DNA of 64,000 nt from Devosia sp. Root635 (GCF_001427605.1 NZ_LMGZ01000023.1:62001-126000); one strand, 5' to 3'. Shown: positions 35,081 to 43,725, counted from the stretch's first letter. Translations and numbers: made by a program. Notes: generated from the letters alone by a model not told the origin.

Positions 35081-35213
35081 ACCCCCACCCTCATTCCCTC
35101 CCCACAAGGGGGAGGGAGGCGCCAGATCGACCTTCAAAGGTCATCTCGAATATCTTCACAACCACCGGGCAGGCTTCCCTCCCCCTTGTGGGGGAGGGAC
35201 TGAGGGTGGGGGT
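35081..35213. repeat. 133-base C/G-rich inverted repeat
   Basis: ACCCCCACCCTCATTCCCTC (35081) and its near-complement around 35180-35213 face each other, each containing its own CTCCCC-ACAAG-GGGGAG hairpin. About 55 bases lie between the arms. This fills most of the gap between the TSUP permease and the DUF465 gene, and belongs to the family seen at 10418, 55644 and 57768. Confidence 0.75.
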
Positions 35214-35300
35214 CCTTCGAGCGCACCACAAGACAACAAAAAAGGGCCGCAGCGCATGCTGTGACCCTTCAAACCCAGATAGGCGGCTTGCTTGCCGCTC

Positions 35301-35474
35301 TTACTGGGAAACCACATTGAATTTGTAGAGCGCGTCCTTCACTTCGAGTTTCTTGCGCTTCAGCGCGCTGACCATCAGATCGTCGTGGCGGGTGCTTTGC
35401 AGTTCTGCCTGGATCTGGCGGTCCAACTCCTGGTGGCGCCGTTCGAGCGCCGCGATATGCCCTTCAGTCGTCAT
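35301..35474 (-). CDS. Small DUF465 (YdcH-like) protein
   Basis: This short gene codes for 57 residues: MTTEGHIAALERRHQELD, then ALKRKKLEVKDALYKFNVV before the stop. The pattern of a first helix with H and E/Q-rich turns and a second LKRKKLxLKD helix is the DUF465/YdcH hairpin. AAGGAG lies five bases before the ATG. A second family member is divergent at 35630. Function is unknown; members are small cytoplasmic coiled coils. Confidence 0.87.
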   Translation of the reverse strand: MTTEGHIAALERRHQELDRQIQAELQSTRHDDLMVSALKRKKLEVKDALYKFNVVSQ

Positions 35475-35629
35475 GACAACTCCTTGAAAGCCTATGTGGA
35501 CGAATCGATCGTCACAAATAATTCACGACTTGTCGACTGCCTTCACGAGACCTCTGGAAATCTGATGCAAAACTCCCCGTGATCGGTTAACCAGAGGTAA
35601 CGGCTGAGGTCGGGAGTACGCGGGAATCC

Positions 35630-35845
35630 ATGCTTTCGCTCACCAAGGAACAGGAAGCCACCCTGGGTCTGGAGCTGGCCACCAAGCGCCAGGAACACAG
35701 CGATCTCAACGCTGCGATCGACACGCTGACCGATTCGCATGTCGCCGACCGCATGCTTATCCAGCGCCTCAAGAAGCGGAAGCTGGCGCTCAAGGACCGC
35801 ATCGTCCAACTCGAGAACATTTTGCTGCCCGATATCATCGCTTGA
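35630..35845 (+). CDS. Small DUF465 (YdcH-like) protein
   Basis: This 71-residue protein has LELATKRQEHSDLNAAIDTL and RLKKRKLALKDRIVQLENIL, the same helical hairpin with LKxRKLxLKD as its divergent neighbour. Two DUF465 genes back to back beside purE is an arrangement I have seen in rhizobial genomes, but the reason is unknown. It shares a 155-base promoter region with the other copy. Confidence 0.87.
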   Translation: MLSLTKEQEATLGLELATKRQEHSDLNAAIDTLTDSHVADRMLIQRLKKRKLALKDRIVQLENILLPDIIA

Positions 35846-35917
35846 GCCCCGCCCGGCCTTGAGATGTGGCCGAAATTGGGCTAGTGGCGGGCTTTGTGGA
35901 GCTTGAGGGCCGACTCC

Positions 35918-36412
35918 ATGCTGACAAAACCACCCATCGCCATCGTCATGGGCAGCCAGTCCGATTGGCCTACGATGCGCCTCGCCGCCGAAACGCTCGA
36001 AGCGCTGGAAGTGGAATATGAGGCGCGCATCGTCTCGGCTCACCGCACCCCGGAACGCCTGGTCGATTTCGCCACCAATGCGCGCGCCGAAGGCTTCAAG
36101 GTCATCATTGCCGGCGCTGGCGGGGCCGCCCACCTGCCGGGCATGATCGCCTCGATGACGCCGCTGCCGGTCTTCGGCGTGCCGGTCAGGTCCAAGGCGC
36201 TCAACGGTCAGGATAGCCTGCTCTCCATCGTGCAGATGCCCGGCGGCATTCCGGTCGGCACGCTGGCCATCGGCGAACCCGGCGCCATCAATGCCGCGCT
36301 GATCGCCGCCGCCGTGCTGGCGCTTTCCGACGAGGACCTGGCCGACCGTCTCGACGCCCACCGCACCCGCCAGACCGCGTCGGTCCCGCTCTTTCCCGCA
36401 GATACCGAGTAG
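35918..36412 (+). CDS. purE: N5-carboxyaminoimidazole ribonucleotide mutase
   Basis: This 164-residue class I PurE is of full length. It converts N5-CAIR to CAIR in purine synthesis. The active-site motifs [10 protein letters not shown] (about residue 12), SAHRTPERL (about residue 42) and [14 protein letters not shown] are all present. The start at 35918 was chosen over an upstream in-frame ATG because [16 protein letters not shown] fits the family. purK follows four bases after its stop. Confidence 0.96.
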   Translation: MLTKPPIAIVMGSQSDWPTMRLAAETLEALEVEYEARIVSAHRTPERLVDFATNARAEGFKVIIAGAGGAAHLPGMIASMTPLPVFGVPVRSKALNGQDSLLSIVQMPGGIPVGTLAIGEPGAINAALIAAAVLALSDEDLADRLDAHRTRQTASVPLFPADTE

Positions 36413-36415
36413 CGC

Positions 36416-37501
36416 GTGACAAACGACCTTACCGCGCTGCCACCGGGCAGCATGATCGGCATTCTCGGCGGCGGCCAGCTCGGCCGCATGCTGGCGCTGG
36501 CCGCCGCCAGGCTGGGCATGCGCACCCACATCTTCTGCCCCGACCCACATAGCCCCGCCTTCGAAGTCACCCCGCACAAAACCGTCGCCGCCTATGACGA
36601 CGAAGCGGCGCTCGCCGCCTTCGCCGACGCCGTCGATGTCGTCACCTACGAATTCGAGAATGTCCCGGCCGCCACGGCCGAGTTCCTCGCCGCCAGAAAA
36701 CCCCTGCGTCCCGGCGCTAATGCGCTGGCCGTCTCGCAGGATCGCCTCGCCGAAAAAGGCTTCCTCGCATCCAAGAACATCCCCGTCGCGCCCTACCGAC
36801 CGGTCGAGACCCTGGCCGATCTCGAAGCCGCCATTGACGCACTCGGCCTGCCCGCCGTGCTCAAGACCACCCGGCTCGGCTATGACGGCAAAGGCCAGCG
36901 CGTCCTCCGCGAGCGCAGCGACGCCGCCACTGCCTTTGCCGAGCTCAGCCCCAAGCCGCTGGTGCTGGAAGCCTTCGTGCCGTTTGAGAAGGAAATCTCC
37001 GTCGTCGTCGCCCGCAACGCCGCGGGCGAAGTCCGCGCCTATGACGCCGCCGAAAACGTGCATCGCCACCACATTCTCTTCACCTCGACCGTGCCGGCCG
37101 ACATTCCACCCGGCGTTGAAAAGCACGCCGCCATGCTGGCCAAGGTCATCGTCGTGGCGCTCGACTATGTCGGCGTGCTCGGCGTCGAATTCTTCGTCAT
37201 CCCGGGCGAGCGCCCGACCCTTGTCGTCAACGAAATCGCCCCGCGCGTCCATAATTCCGGTCACTGGACCGAGGCCGTCTGCCTCACCGACCAGTTCGAG
37301 CAGCACATCCGCGCCGTTGTGGGCTGGCCGCTGGGCGACCCGGCCCGCATGGCCGACGTGGTGATGGAAAATCTGGTCGGGGACGAAGTGGGCATCGTCC
37401 CGTCGGGCCTCGATGGCAACACCCAACCTCACCTCTACGGCAAGACGGAAGTGCGCCCTGGCCGCAAGATGGGCCATGTGAACCGCATCACGCGTAAATA
37501 G
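36416..37501 (+). CDS. purK: N5-carboxyaminoimidazole ribonucleotide synthase
   Basis: This 361-residue ATP-grasp enzyme starts at a GTG. It makes N5-CAIR from AIR, bicarbonate and ATP. IGILGGGQLGRMLALAAARL at the N-terminus, LKTTRLGYDGKGQ in the ATP-grasp core, and VNEIAPRVHNSGHWT near the C-terminus are diagnostic. It forms an operon with purE. The stop codon abuts a 132-base inverted repeat (37502-37633). Confidence 0.96.
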   Translation: MTNDLTALPPGSMIGILGGGQLGRMLALAAARLGMRTHIFCPDPHSPAFEVTPHKTVAAYDDEAALAAFADAVDVVTYEFENVPAATAEFLAARKPLRPGANALAVSQDRLAEKGFLASKNIPVAPYRPVETLADLEAAIDALGLPAVLKTTRLGYDGKGQRVLRERSDAATAFAELSPKPLVLEAFVPFEKEISVVVARNAAGEVRAYDAAENVHRHHILFTSTVPADIPPGVEKHAAMLAKVIVVALDYVGVLGVEFFVIPGERPTLVVNEIAPRVHNSGHWTEAVCLTDQFEQHIRAVVGWPLGDPARMADVVMENLVGDEVGIVPSGLDGNTQPHLYGKTEVRPGRKMGHVNRITRK

Positions 37502-37633
37502 TGCCACGCCCTCGTGGTTCGAGGCTCGCGAAGGGCTCGCACCTCACCATGAGGGCTACTGAGAACTCGATGTATCATCAGCCCTCATGGTGAGGTGCGC
37601 TTCTTCAGCGCCTCGAACCACGAGGGCGTGGCA
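37502..37633. repeat. 132-base near-perfect intergenic palindrome
   Basis: The outer arms (37502-37525 and 37610-37633) are perfect 24-base complements. Inside, CGCACCTCACCATGAGGGCT pairs with AGCCCTCATGGTGAGGTGCG. The element fills the whole gap between purK and the convergent hydrolase gene, touching the purK stop on one side and ending two bases before the other stop. It probably ends transcription in both directions. Confidence 0.88.
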
Positions 37634-37635
37634 CC

Positions 37636-38322
37636 CTATCTTCCCAGCCAGCCCTGCATCGCCGCCACCACCGCACCCGGATTTTCCATCGTCGGCAGAT
37701 GCGCGCTGTCGGCAAACCGCACCAGCTCCGCCCCGGCAATCCCCGCCGCGATCTCCTCTGCCAGCTCGGGCGGCGTCATCTTGTCCAGCTCGCCCACGCC
37801 CACCAAAGTCGGCACCGCGATATCCCCCAGCCCCGGTCGCGAATCCACGCGCCCCATGATCGCCACCTGCTGCCGCAGATAGGCTGCCTGCCCCACCCGC
37901 TCGGACATGGCCTGCACGTCCCTCGCCACATCCATTCCCATATGCTGCGGCGCGATGAGGCTCCCCAGCAGCCCCCGCGACACGCCGATGAACTTGCCCT
38001 GCCCCACCATCTCGATGCCCTTGCGCCGCGTCTCCCTGCGCGCTTCGTCATCGGCCCGCGCCGAGGTGTCGAGCAGCGCCAGATGCGTCACCCGCTCGGG
38101 CGCCTGCCGCATGATTTCGAGCGCCACATAGCCGCCCATGGAGAGCCCGGCCAGTGCGAATCGGGCCGGCGCTGCCGCCAGAGTCCGCGCCGCCATCGCC
38201 GCGATGGAATCGTCCTGTGTCAGGTCGGCCACCATGGCGCGGGCATCCAGGTCGGCCACCACGTCGCGCCACAGCCGCTCGTCACAGATCAGCCCCGGCA
38301 GCAGCAGCAGTTCACTTGTCAT
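37636..38322 (-). CDS. Alpha/beta hydrolase
   Basis: This 228-residue protein has the alpha/beta-hydrolase core: LLLPGLICDERLWRDVV, the nucleophile elbow in LAGLSMGGYVALEI (serine in GLSMGG, about residue 80), and a C-terminal histidine in FADSAHLPTMENP. The lack of a signal peptide places it in the cytoplasm. Esterase or lactonase activity is likely; the substrate is unknown. The ATG at 38322 follows a GGGAG site; an in-frame ATG at 38346 lacks one. Confidence 0.87.
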   Translation of the reverse strand: MTSELLLLPGLICDERLWRDVVADLDARAMVADLTQDDSIAAMAARTLAAAPARFALAGLSMGGYVALEIMRQAPERVTHLALLDTSARADDEARRETRRKGIEMVGQGKFIGVSRGLLGSLIAPQHMGMDVARDVQAMSERVGQAAYLRQQVAIMGRVDSRPGLGDIAVPTLVGVGELDKMTPPELAEEIAAGIAGAELVRFADSAHLPTMENPGAVVAAMQGWLGR

Positions 38323-38555
38323 GTCAGTCTCCCGGCGGCAAATCATCGGGCCCGACTGTTCCGCCCGGCGCGGCCGAGGGCAAGGCCGCAGAGGCCAAAT
38401 CCGCGGTTTTTCTCATCGGCACAGTGGACAAGCCCACGGGGCTGGGCTATAGAGCGGCCCACGGTGACTGGCTCTGCTGGTCGGCGACGGGGTTTTTTGG
38501 CTCCGGCGCTCTCATCCAAACCCACATGTCTAAGCTTCGAAAGGGCGGTTGACCT

Positions 38556-38828
38556 TTGCAAGTAGTCGTTCGCGATAATAACGTTGACCAGGCGCTGCGC
38601 GCGCTCAAGAAAAAGCTGCAGCGCGAAGGCGTCTTCCGCGAGATGAAGCTGCGCAACTACTATGAGAAGCCCTCCGAGAAGAAGGCTCGCCAGAAGGCCG
38701 AGGCCATTCGTCGCGCCCGCAAGCTGGCCCGCAAGCGCGCCCAGCGCGAAGGCGGTCTGCCCGCCCCGACGCCGACCGCACGTCCCGGCCAGCCCGGCCG
38801 TCCGGCCGCAGCAACCCCGCGCACCTAA
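38556..38828 (+). CDS. rpsU: Ribosomal protein S21
   Basis: This 90-residue protein starts at a TTG, directly after an in-frame stop codon, so no other start is possible upstream. [40 protein letters not shown] and [15 protein letters not shown] are S21 signatures. A Pro/Ala-rich tail of about 20 residues is typical in alphaproteobacteria. A terminator follows at 38851-38879. Confidence 0.95.
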   Translation: MQVVVRDNNVDQALRALKKKLQREGVFREMKLRNYYEKPSEKKARQKAEAIRRARKLARKRAQREGGLPAPTPTARPGQPGRPAAATPRT

Positions 38829-38850
38829 GCGCCTTCTGCCATCAGTTTTG

Positions 38851-38879
38851 AAAACGCCGTCCTTCGGGGCGGCGTTTTT
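38851..38879 (+). terminator. Intrinsic terminator after rpsU
   Basis: AAAACGCCGTCC-TTCG-GGGCGGCGTTTTT: a stem closed by a stable TTCG loop and followed by T residues, about 22 bases after the rpsU stop. Confidence 0.88.
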
Positions 38880-38949
38880 GTTTGCCTTATAGGCTGGGTG
38901 GATTCACGCGAACTGCGCGTCAATGCTAACAGTCCGTTAACCAATTCCG

Positions 38950-39759
38950 TCAGTCTGCTATCGCCCGCTCGAAGAACGGCTCGGCATGTCTCCAGATGCC
39001 CCTCGCCCAAAGGTCGCTATGGCCGGCACCCGGCTCGATCCACAATTCATCCTTGTTGGGCACCAACTGGTAGAGCCGTTCGCCATTGCTGACATCGATG
39101 GTCACGTCGCCGGTACCATGCGCCACCAGCACCGGCTCGCTGACATCGGCAATCCATTCATTCACCGGAAACTGGTCCTGCATGACCAGCCCCACCGGCA
39201 GGAAGGGATAGCGCTCCCACGCCACCGTGACCGCCGACAGGAACGGCGTTTCGAGCAGCAGCGCCTCGGCATCGCGCACGCTGGCGACATACGTGCTCGG
39301 CCCCGAACCCAGCGAGCGCCCCCAGATCACCAGCGGAAAGCCCTTGGCCGCCGCCCAGTCGAACATGGTCGTGGCATCATCGAGGATGCCTTGCTGGCTG
39401 ATCACCCCCGGCGAGGCGGGAAAGCCGCGATAGTCGAAGGCCACGAAGCCATAGCCATCGGCCACGAACTGCTCGTAGCGCTCGTGCTCCTTGGTGAAAC
39501 TGCCCGAATTGCCCTTGTAGTAGACGATGACAGGCTTGCCCGCCTGCGGCGCCTGATACCAGCCATGCACCGCGCCATCGCCCGAGGGTACGACGATATC
39601 CTCGGCCCCGGCGAGCGCGGTATCGGCCAGCGCAGTGATCTCGCCCTGCGCGTCATACTGCAGCGCGCGTTGGTTGACATACATGTAGGCCACCACGCCC
39701 GCATAGGCGACGATGACCAGGATCACGACCACAAGCAGGATGCGGCGCAGAAATTTCAC
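38950..39759 (-). CDS. Membrane-anchored alpha/beta hydrolase
   Basis: This protein of about 269 residues has an N-terminal membrane anchor (residues 2-27, KFLRRILLVVVILVIVAYAG) and an alpha/beta-hydrolase domain. VIVYYKGNSGSF, AFDYRGFPASPG, the nucleophile elbow in IWGRSLGSGPST and a C-terminal AGHSDLWARG histidine match the ABHD12/13-like (YfhR) group. The GTG at 39759 has GGGGG before it. The in-frame ATG at 39780 lies inside a hairpin repeat (39776-39848) and is less likely. Confidence 0.82.
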   Translation of the reverse strand: MKFLRRILLVVVILVIVAYAGVVAYMYVNQRALQYDAQGEITALADTALAGAEDIVVPSGDGAVHGWYQAPQAGKPVIVYYKGNSGSFTKEHERYEQFVADGYGFVAFDYRGFPASPGVISQQGILDDATTMFDWAAAKGFPLVIWGRSLGSGPSTYVASVRDAEALLLETPFLSAVTVAWERYPFLPVGLVMQDQFPVNEWIADVSEPVLVAHGTGDVTIDVSNGERLYQLVPNKDELWIEPGAGHSDLWARGIWRHAEPFFERAIAD

Positions 39760-39775
39760 GATGAAGCCCCCATGC

Positions 39776-39848
39776 GTCATTGCCCGGCTTGTCCGGGGAA
39801 TCTATTCTTAGCCCGAAAATGGATCACCCGGACAAGCCGGGTGATGAC
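39776..39848. repeat. Head-to-head pair of GTCA...TCCAT hairpin units
   Basis: The left unit reads GTCA-TTGCCCGG-CTTGT-CCGGGGAA-TCTAT. The right unit, inverted, reads GTCA-TCACCCGG-CTTGT-CCGGGTGA-TCCAT. The right stem pairs fully despite differing from the left one. The element lies between the hydrolase and DsbA-like genes. Confidence 0.85.
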
Positions 39849-39873
39849 GGACGTGGAGAATTTTGCGCGAGGG

Positions 39874-40512
39874 CTACAACTCGCTGATCGTCTGCTGCAA
39901 CGCCCGCTCGAACACCTCGTCCGGCTGCGCACCGGACAGCGCATATTTTTCGCCGAACACGAAGAACGGCACGCCGCGAATACCCTGCGTCGCCGCGTCG
40001 GTCGCCAGTTGCTCGGTGATCGCCAGTTCGTTGTCGTCATTCATCGCGTCGATGGCGTCGCCGCGATCGAAGCCATATTCGGCGGCAATATCGGCCAGCA
40101 CATTGTCGTCGTTGATCTGGCGGTGTTCGAGGAAATAGGCATTGGCGATGGCATTGGCCAGCTCATGCTGGATGCCCAGCGGCTTGGCCAGCCGCGTGAT
40201 GGTATGCGCCTTCTTGGTCGGAAACATGCGCGGTTGCCGGCTGAGATCGAGATCGACCCCGGCCTTCCTGGCTTCGCCTTCGACCCGCTCCCACATCTCG
40301 CTGGGCTCCTTGCCATATTTCTCGCGCAACATGTCGGCCACCACCACGCCCTCGGCGGGCGTATTGGGATCGAGATAGAACGGGTGGTTCTCGACCACGA
40401 CCTCGATGTCATCGGGCAGCGCCGCGATGGCCTTGTCGAGCCGCGCCGACCCCACCAGGCACCACGGGCACACGACATCGGTGAACACGTCGATCTTGAG
40501 CAATTTGGTCAT
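39874..40512 (-). CDS. DsbA-family oxidoreductase (FrnE-like)
   Basis: This 212-residue protein has a thioredoxin-fold active site CPWC in FTDVVCPWCLVGSARLDKA (about residue 15) and a cis-proline region GIRGVPFFVFGEKYALSGAQ near the C-terminus. It has no signal peptide, so it acts in the cytoplasm, like FrnE. An isomerase-type or stress-related disulfide role is likely. I chose the start at 40512 from homology; the longer frame upstream runs through a palindromic repeat. Confidence 0.9.
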   Translation of the reverse strand: MTKLLKIDVFTDVVCPWCLVGSARLDKAIAALPDDIEVVVENHPFYLDPNTPAEGVVVADMLREKYGKEPSEMWERVEGEARKAGVDLDLSRQPRMFPTKKAHTITRLAKPLGIQHELANAIANAYFLEHRQINDDNVLADIAAEYGFDRGDAIDAMNDDNELAITEQLATDAATQGIRGVPFFVFGEKYALSGAQPDEVFERALQQTISEL

Positions 40513-40585
40513 GGTCACATCCTTTGTTGCCCTCACATGGCGCGGAAAGCCGCACACGGCAAGAGCGCACCCGGATGTAACTACG

Positions 40586-40688
40586 GCATGTCTCCCGAAA
40601 GTGGGCACCGGTTTCGGGGCAAAGACATGCGTTAAAACAGAGACCTAAAGCGCCAGAGCGAATCTGAAAGATCGCGACGCGCTTTAGG
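40586..40688. repeat. Two-hairpin palindromic element resembling RIME/Bru-RS repeats
   Basis: GCATGTCT (40586) pairs with AGACATGC (40623) around CCGAAAGTGGGCACCGGTTTCGG, and CCTAAAGCGC (40644) pairs with GCGCTTTAGG (40679). Elements with the same ACCGG core and a following AAAGCGC hairpin are common in rhizobial and Brucella genomes (RIME1, Bru-RS). The right arm runs into the last codons of the TspO-like gene. The family name is from memory. Confidence 0.7.
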
Positions 40689-41226
40689 CACCCGTCTGGC
40701 TGTTGGTGACGGCAAAGGGCGGCGACCAGGCGGCCGCAAAACTCAGGCCGACAAAGGCGCTGAACCCCATCCAGGCCATGCCCGGCGCCATCACCATCGC
40801 CGCCCTGGGATCCACCGCGCCGGCCCGCGCCATGGCGCCCAGCCCCACCACCAGCAAGGCCAGCGCCACCAGGCTCAGCAACAGGGAATCGAGCGGCGCC
40901 ACGAGGAACGGAAAGCCGATGACGCCGGCCATCAGCGCCACGATCCACCAGCCGGCGCGCCGCCCGGCATCGCCCCGCCCCGCCACCATCCAGCGCGCCG
41001 CGCCAAACAGCGGCAAGACGCCCAGATGCAGCACCGCGCCGACCCAGCCCGGCAGGCCCAGCGGCGAAAAGAACAGCGGCAGCGCGCCATTGATCTCGGC
41101 GACACCGTTGGCGATGACGAATACGGCCAATGGCAGCGCCGCGCTCAACACCAGGCCGAGCCCATCGTGCCGATCGGCATCGAGAACTGCCATGAAAGAT
41201 TTCGAAACTGCCGCGCTGGTCGCCAT
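40684..41226 (-). CDS. TspO/MBR-like membrane protein
   Basis: This 180-residue protein has five hydrophobic segments. ALPLFFSPLGLPGWVGAVLH and VMAPGMAWMGFSAFVGLSFA resemble the first loop and last helix of TspO, which binds tetrapyrroles or sterols, but the typical WxPP motif is weak. It may be a divergent TspO homologue or an unrelated five-helix protein. Its stop lies inside the palindromic element at 40586-40688. A later start at 41193 is possible. Confidence 0.6.
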   Translation of the reverse strand: MATSAAVSKSFMAVLDADRHDGLGLVLSAALPLAVFVIANGVAEINGALPLFFSPLGLPGWVGAVLHLGVLPLFGAARWMVAGRGDAGRRAGWWIVALMAGVIGFPFLVAPLDSLLLSLVALALLVVGLGAMARAGAVDPRAAMVMAPGMAWMGFSAFVGLSFAAAWSPPFAVTNSQTGA

Positions 41227-41359
41227 TTTCGGCCGCCGCCTTTGTCATTGCCTGTCAAAGCAACAACCCGAACGGTAAAAGGGTTCCGTTTACGTCAAGC
41301 AGCAGCGCTGGGCTAAACCAGCGTGTTGCGCTAGAACCGGGCCAAACGCGGAGCCCATC

Positions 41360-41575
41360 ATGCCCATACTTCCCGACCTGGCCGGCCGTCTCGAAGCCCT
41401 GGAAACGCGCATCGCCTTCCAGGACCAGACCATCGAGGAACTGAACGCCACCATCACCGCACAATGGCGCCAGATCGACCTGCTGACCCGCAAGCTCGAC
41501 ACGGTGGAAGAACAGGTCCGCTCAGGCGTGCATATCGCGGACCCCAGCACCGAGCCCCCACCGCCGCATTACTGA
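41360..41575 (+). CDS. slyX: SlyX family protein
   Basis: This 71-residue coiled-coil protein has LEALETRIAFQDQTIEELNA and WRQIDLLTRKLDTVEEQV, and ends with a Pro-rich PPPPHY, all usual for SlyX. Its molecular function is unknown. It stands alone between the divergent TspO-like gene and a repeat pair. The assignment is firm because of the IAFQDxTIExLN pattern. Confidence 0.9.
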   Translation: MPILPDLAGRLEALETRIAFQDQTIEELNATITAQWRQIDLLTRKLDTVEEQVRSGVHIADPSTEPPPPHY

Positions 41576-41625
41576 ACCGTTCCCCGCCATTGCCCGTCAC
41601 GGCGTATTCCGCTCCCCTTCCCAAC

Positions 41626-41700
41626 GTCATTCCCGCGCAGGCGGGAATCCATTCTTGCGGGGCTATCCAAAGCGTGGATTCCCGCCTGCGCGGGAATGAC
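41626..41700. repeat. Perfect inverted pair of GTCA...TCCA hairpin units
   Basis: Arms 41626-41651 and 41675-41700 are perfect 26-base complements, each with an internal TTCCCGC...GCGGGAA hairpin. The 23 bases between start with TTCTT, as in the units flanking the GIY-YIG relic. This looks like the same element without a coding insert. Confidence 0.87.
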
Positions 41701-41716
41701 ACCGTGGGGATTGCGC

Positions 41717-42259
41717 TCAGTTCTCGATAAGCCTGTGTCCCTCCGGCACACGCAGCAACCCGCCGCTCACCGCGTCGCCGTCATAGCGCAGCCGGACGCC
41801 CTCGCAATATCCGATCGCCTCACCCCAGGTGGCATGGTTCGCGTCGGGTAGGCTGGCGACCGCGCCCAGTTCGACGATCAGCCCATGGCTGACGATCAGG
41901 CCACGCCCGCCATCCGGCACCTGCGTCGCGATCTCCTGCCAGAGCCTGCCCTGTTCCTCGGCAAACCGCGCGGCGGGCCCTCCCGCGGCGACGGCCTGGG
42001 CAATCCGCGCGAACGCGCTTGGCCAGCCCACCCCGGCATGGACGGCATCCGGAAGCTGCCCCAGTTTCTCGATGCACTGGTCGACCTCAAGGCCCATGGC
42101 GATAGCCGTTTCCACCGCCCGCGGAATGGTGCTGGTCACCACCAGGTCATAGACCGGCGCATCTTCCGCCACCAGCCGCGCCAGGATGATGCCTTCCCGC
42201 GACAGATGCTGGCCCGGCTTGCGCCGCATCGTATGCCGGCGGATATCCAGTGTCCGCAT
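41717..42259 (-). CDS. Histidine phosphatase family protein
   Basis: This 180-residue protein begins MRTLDIRRHTMRRKPGQHLS; the RRHTxR is a variant of the RHG motif that carries the phospho-accepting histidine. VVTSTIPRAVETA supplies the second arginine, and LIVSHGLIVELGAV the second histidine. Such enzymes remove phosphate from sugars or proteins. The fold looks complete, but the altered RHG motif means the substrate is unclear. A GGGGAGG site precedes the ATG at 42259. It is downstream of the pnt operon terminator. Confidence 0.82.
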   Translation of the reverse strand: MRTLDIRRHTMRRKPGQHLSREGIILARLVAEDAPVYDLVVTSTIPRAVETAIAMGLEVDQCIEKLGQLPDAVHAGVGWPSAFARIAQAVAAGGPAARFAEEQGRLWQEIATQVPDGGRGLIVSHGLIVELGAVASLPDANHATWGEAIGYCEGVRLRYDGDAVSGGLLRVPEGHRLIEN

Positions 42260-42278
42260 TCTTCGCCTCCCCTCAAGC

Positions 42279-42302
42279 AAAAGGCCCGCCGAAGCGGGCC
42301 TT
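42279..42302 (-). terminator. Intrinsic terminator after the pnt operon
   Basis: On the minus strand: GGCCCGC-TTCG-GCGGGCC followed by TTTTG, 13 bases past the pntB stop. The stable TTCG loop and the T run make it a convincing Rho-independent terminator. Confidence 0.88.
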
Positions 42303-42314
42303 CCAATTCCGAAC

Positions 42315-43721
42315 CTAGTGGCCCAGCGCCTTGACGATATCCTCGGTCATCTTCTTGGCGTCGCCGAACAGCATCATGGTGTTGTCACGATAGAACAGTT
42401 CATTCTGCACGCCGGCATAGCCCGCCGACATGCCGCGCTTGATGAACAGCACCGTGCCCGCATCCTCGACGTTGAGCACCGGCATGCCATAGATCGGCGA
42501 AGTCTTGTCGGTCTTGGCCGATGGATTGGTCACGTCATTGGCGCCGATGACGAAGGCAACGTCGGACTGGGCGAATTCGGAATTGATATCCTCCAGCTCG
42601 AACACTTCGTCATAGGGCACATTGGCTTCGGCCAGCAGCACGTTCATGTGCCCCGGCATACGGCCGGCCACCGGATGGATGGCGTATTTGACGGTGACGC
42701 CTTCCTTCTTGAGCAGGTCGGCCATTTCGCGCAAAGCGTGCTGGGCCTGCGCCACGGCCATGCCATAGCCCGGCACGATGATGACCTTGCCGGCATTCTT
42801 CATCAGGAACGCCGCGTCTTCCGCCGCACCCTGCTTGACCGGCCGGTCATCCTCGACCTCGCTGGCGGCGGCGGCGCTGTCGCCGCCGAACCCGCCCAGG
42901 ATCACCGAAATGAAGCTGCGATTCATCGCCTTGCACATGATGTAGCTCAGGATCGCGCCCGAGCTGCCCACCAATGCGCCGGTGATGATCAGCGCCGTAT
43001 TGCCCAGCGTGAAGCCGATGCCCGCCGCCGCCCAGCCCGAATAGGAGTTGAGCATGGACACGACCACCGGCATATCGGCGCCGCCGATCGGGATGATCAT
43101 CAGCCCGCCCAGCACGAGGGCGAGGATGGTGATCGCCCAGAACAGCCAGGGATCGGCCGAAGTGGTGAAGGCCCAGACCAGCAGCACGATGGCCACGCCC
43201 ATCACGATATGGATGGCATGGCGCGCCGGCAATATGATCGGCTTGCCGCTCATATTGCCGTTGAGCTTGGCGAAGGCGATGACCGAGCCGGTGAAGGTGA
43301 AGGCGCCGATGGCCACGCCGATCGACATTTCGACCAGCGCCTGCGCATGGATCGCGCCGGGTACGCCGATGCCGAAGGCTTCGGGTGCATAAAGCGCCGC
43401 CGCCGCCACGAACACGGCGGCAAGACCCACCAGCGAGTGGAACGCCGCCACCAGTTGCGGCATGTCGGTCATCTTGACGGTACGGGCCATATAGGCGCCG
43501 ATGCCGCCACCGATGCCGATGCCGCCCACGATCAGCACCCAGCTGATCCAGTCGCTCGGCGCCGCCACGGCCAAGGTGGTGAGAATGGCGATGCCCATGC
43601 CCACCATGCCGAACGTATTGCCCTGGCGCGACGAACTCGGGCTCGACAGCCCGCGCAGCGCCAGGATGAACAGCACGCCGGAGACGAGATAGAGAAGGGC
43701 TGCAATATCTGCAGAAATCAT
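42315..43721 (-). CDS. pntB: NAD(P) transhydrogenase subunit beta
   Basis: This 468-residue subunit has about nine transmembrane helices (residues 1-265), then the NADP-binding domain III with VIIVPGYGMAVAQAQHAL (about residue 310), HPVAGRMPGHMNVLLAEANV and IGANDVTNPSAKTD. With PntA it couples hydride transfer from NADH to NADP+ with proton entry. The three pnt genes are tightly packed on the minus strand and end in a terminator. The start at 43721 is four bases after the pntAb stop. Confidence 0.97.
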   Translation of the reverse strand: MISADIAALLYLVSGVLFILALRGLSSPSSSRQGNTFGMVGMGIAILTTLAVAAPSDWISWVLIVGGIGIGGGIGAYMARTVKMTDMPQLVAAFHSLVGLAAVFVAAAALYAPEAFGIGVPGAIHAQALVEMSIGVAIGAFTFTGSVIAFAKLNGNMSGKPIILPARHAIHIVMGVAIVLLVWAFTTSADPWLFWAITILALVLGGLMIIPIGGADMPVVVSMLNSYSGWAAAGIGFTLGNTALIITGALVGSSGAILSYIMCKAMNRSFISVILGGFGGDSAAAASEVEDDRPVKQGAAEDAAFLMKNAGKVIIVPGYGMAVAQAQHALREMADLLKKEGVTVKYAIHPVAGRMPGHMNVLLAEANVPYDEVFELEDINSEFAQSDVAFVIGANDVTNPSAKTDKTSPIYGMPVLNVEDAGTVLFIKRGMSAGYAGVQNELFYRDNTMMLFGDAKKMTEDIVKALGH

Positions 43722-43725
43722 CGGA

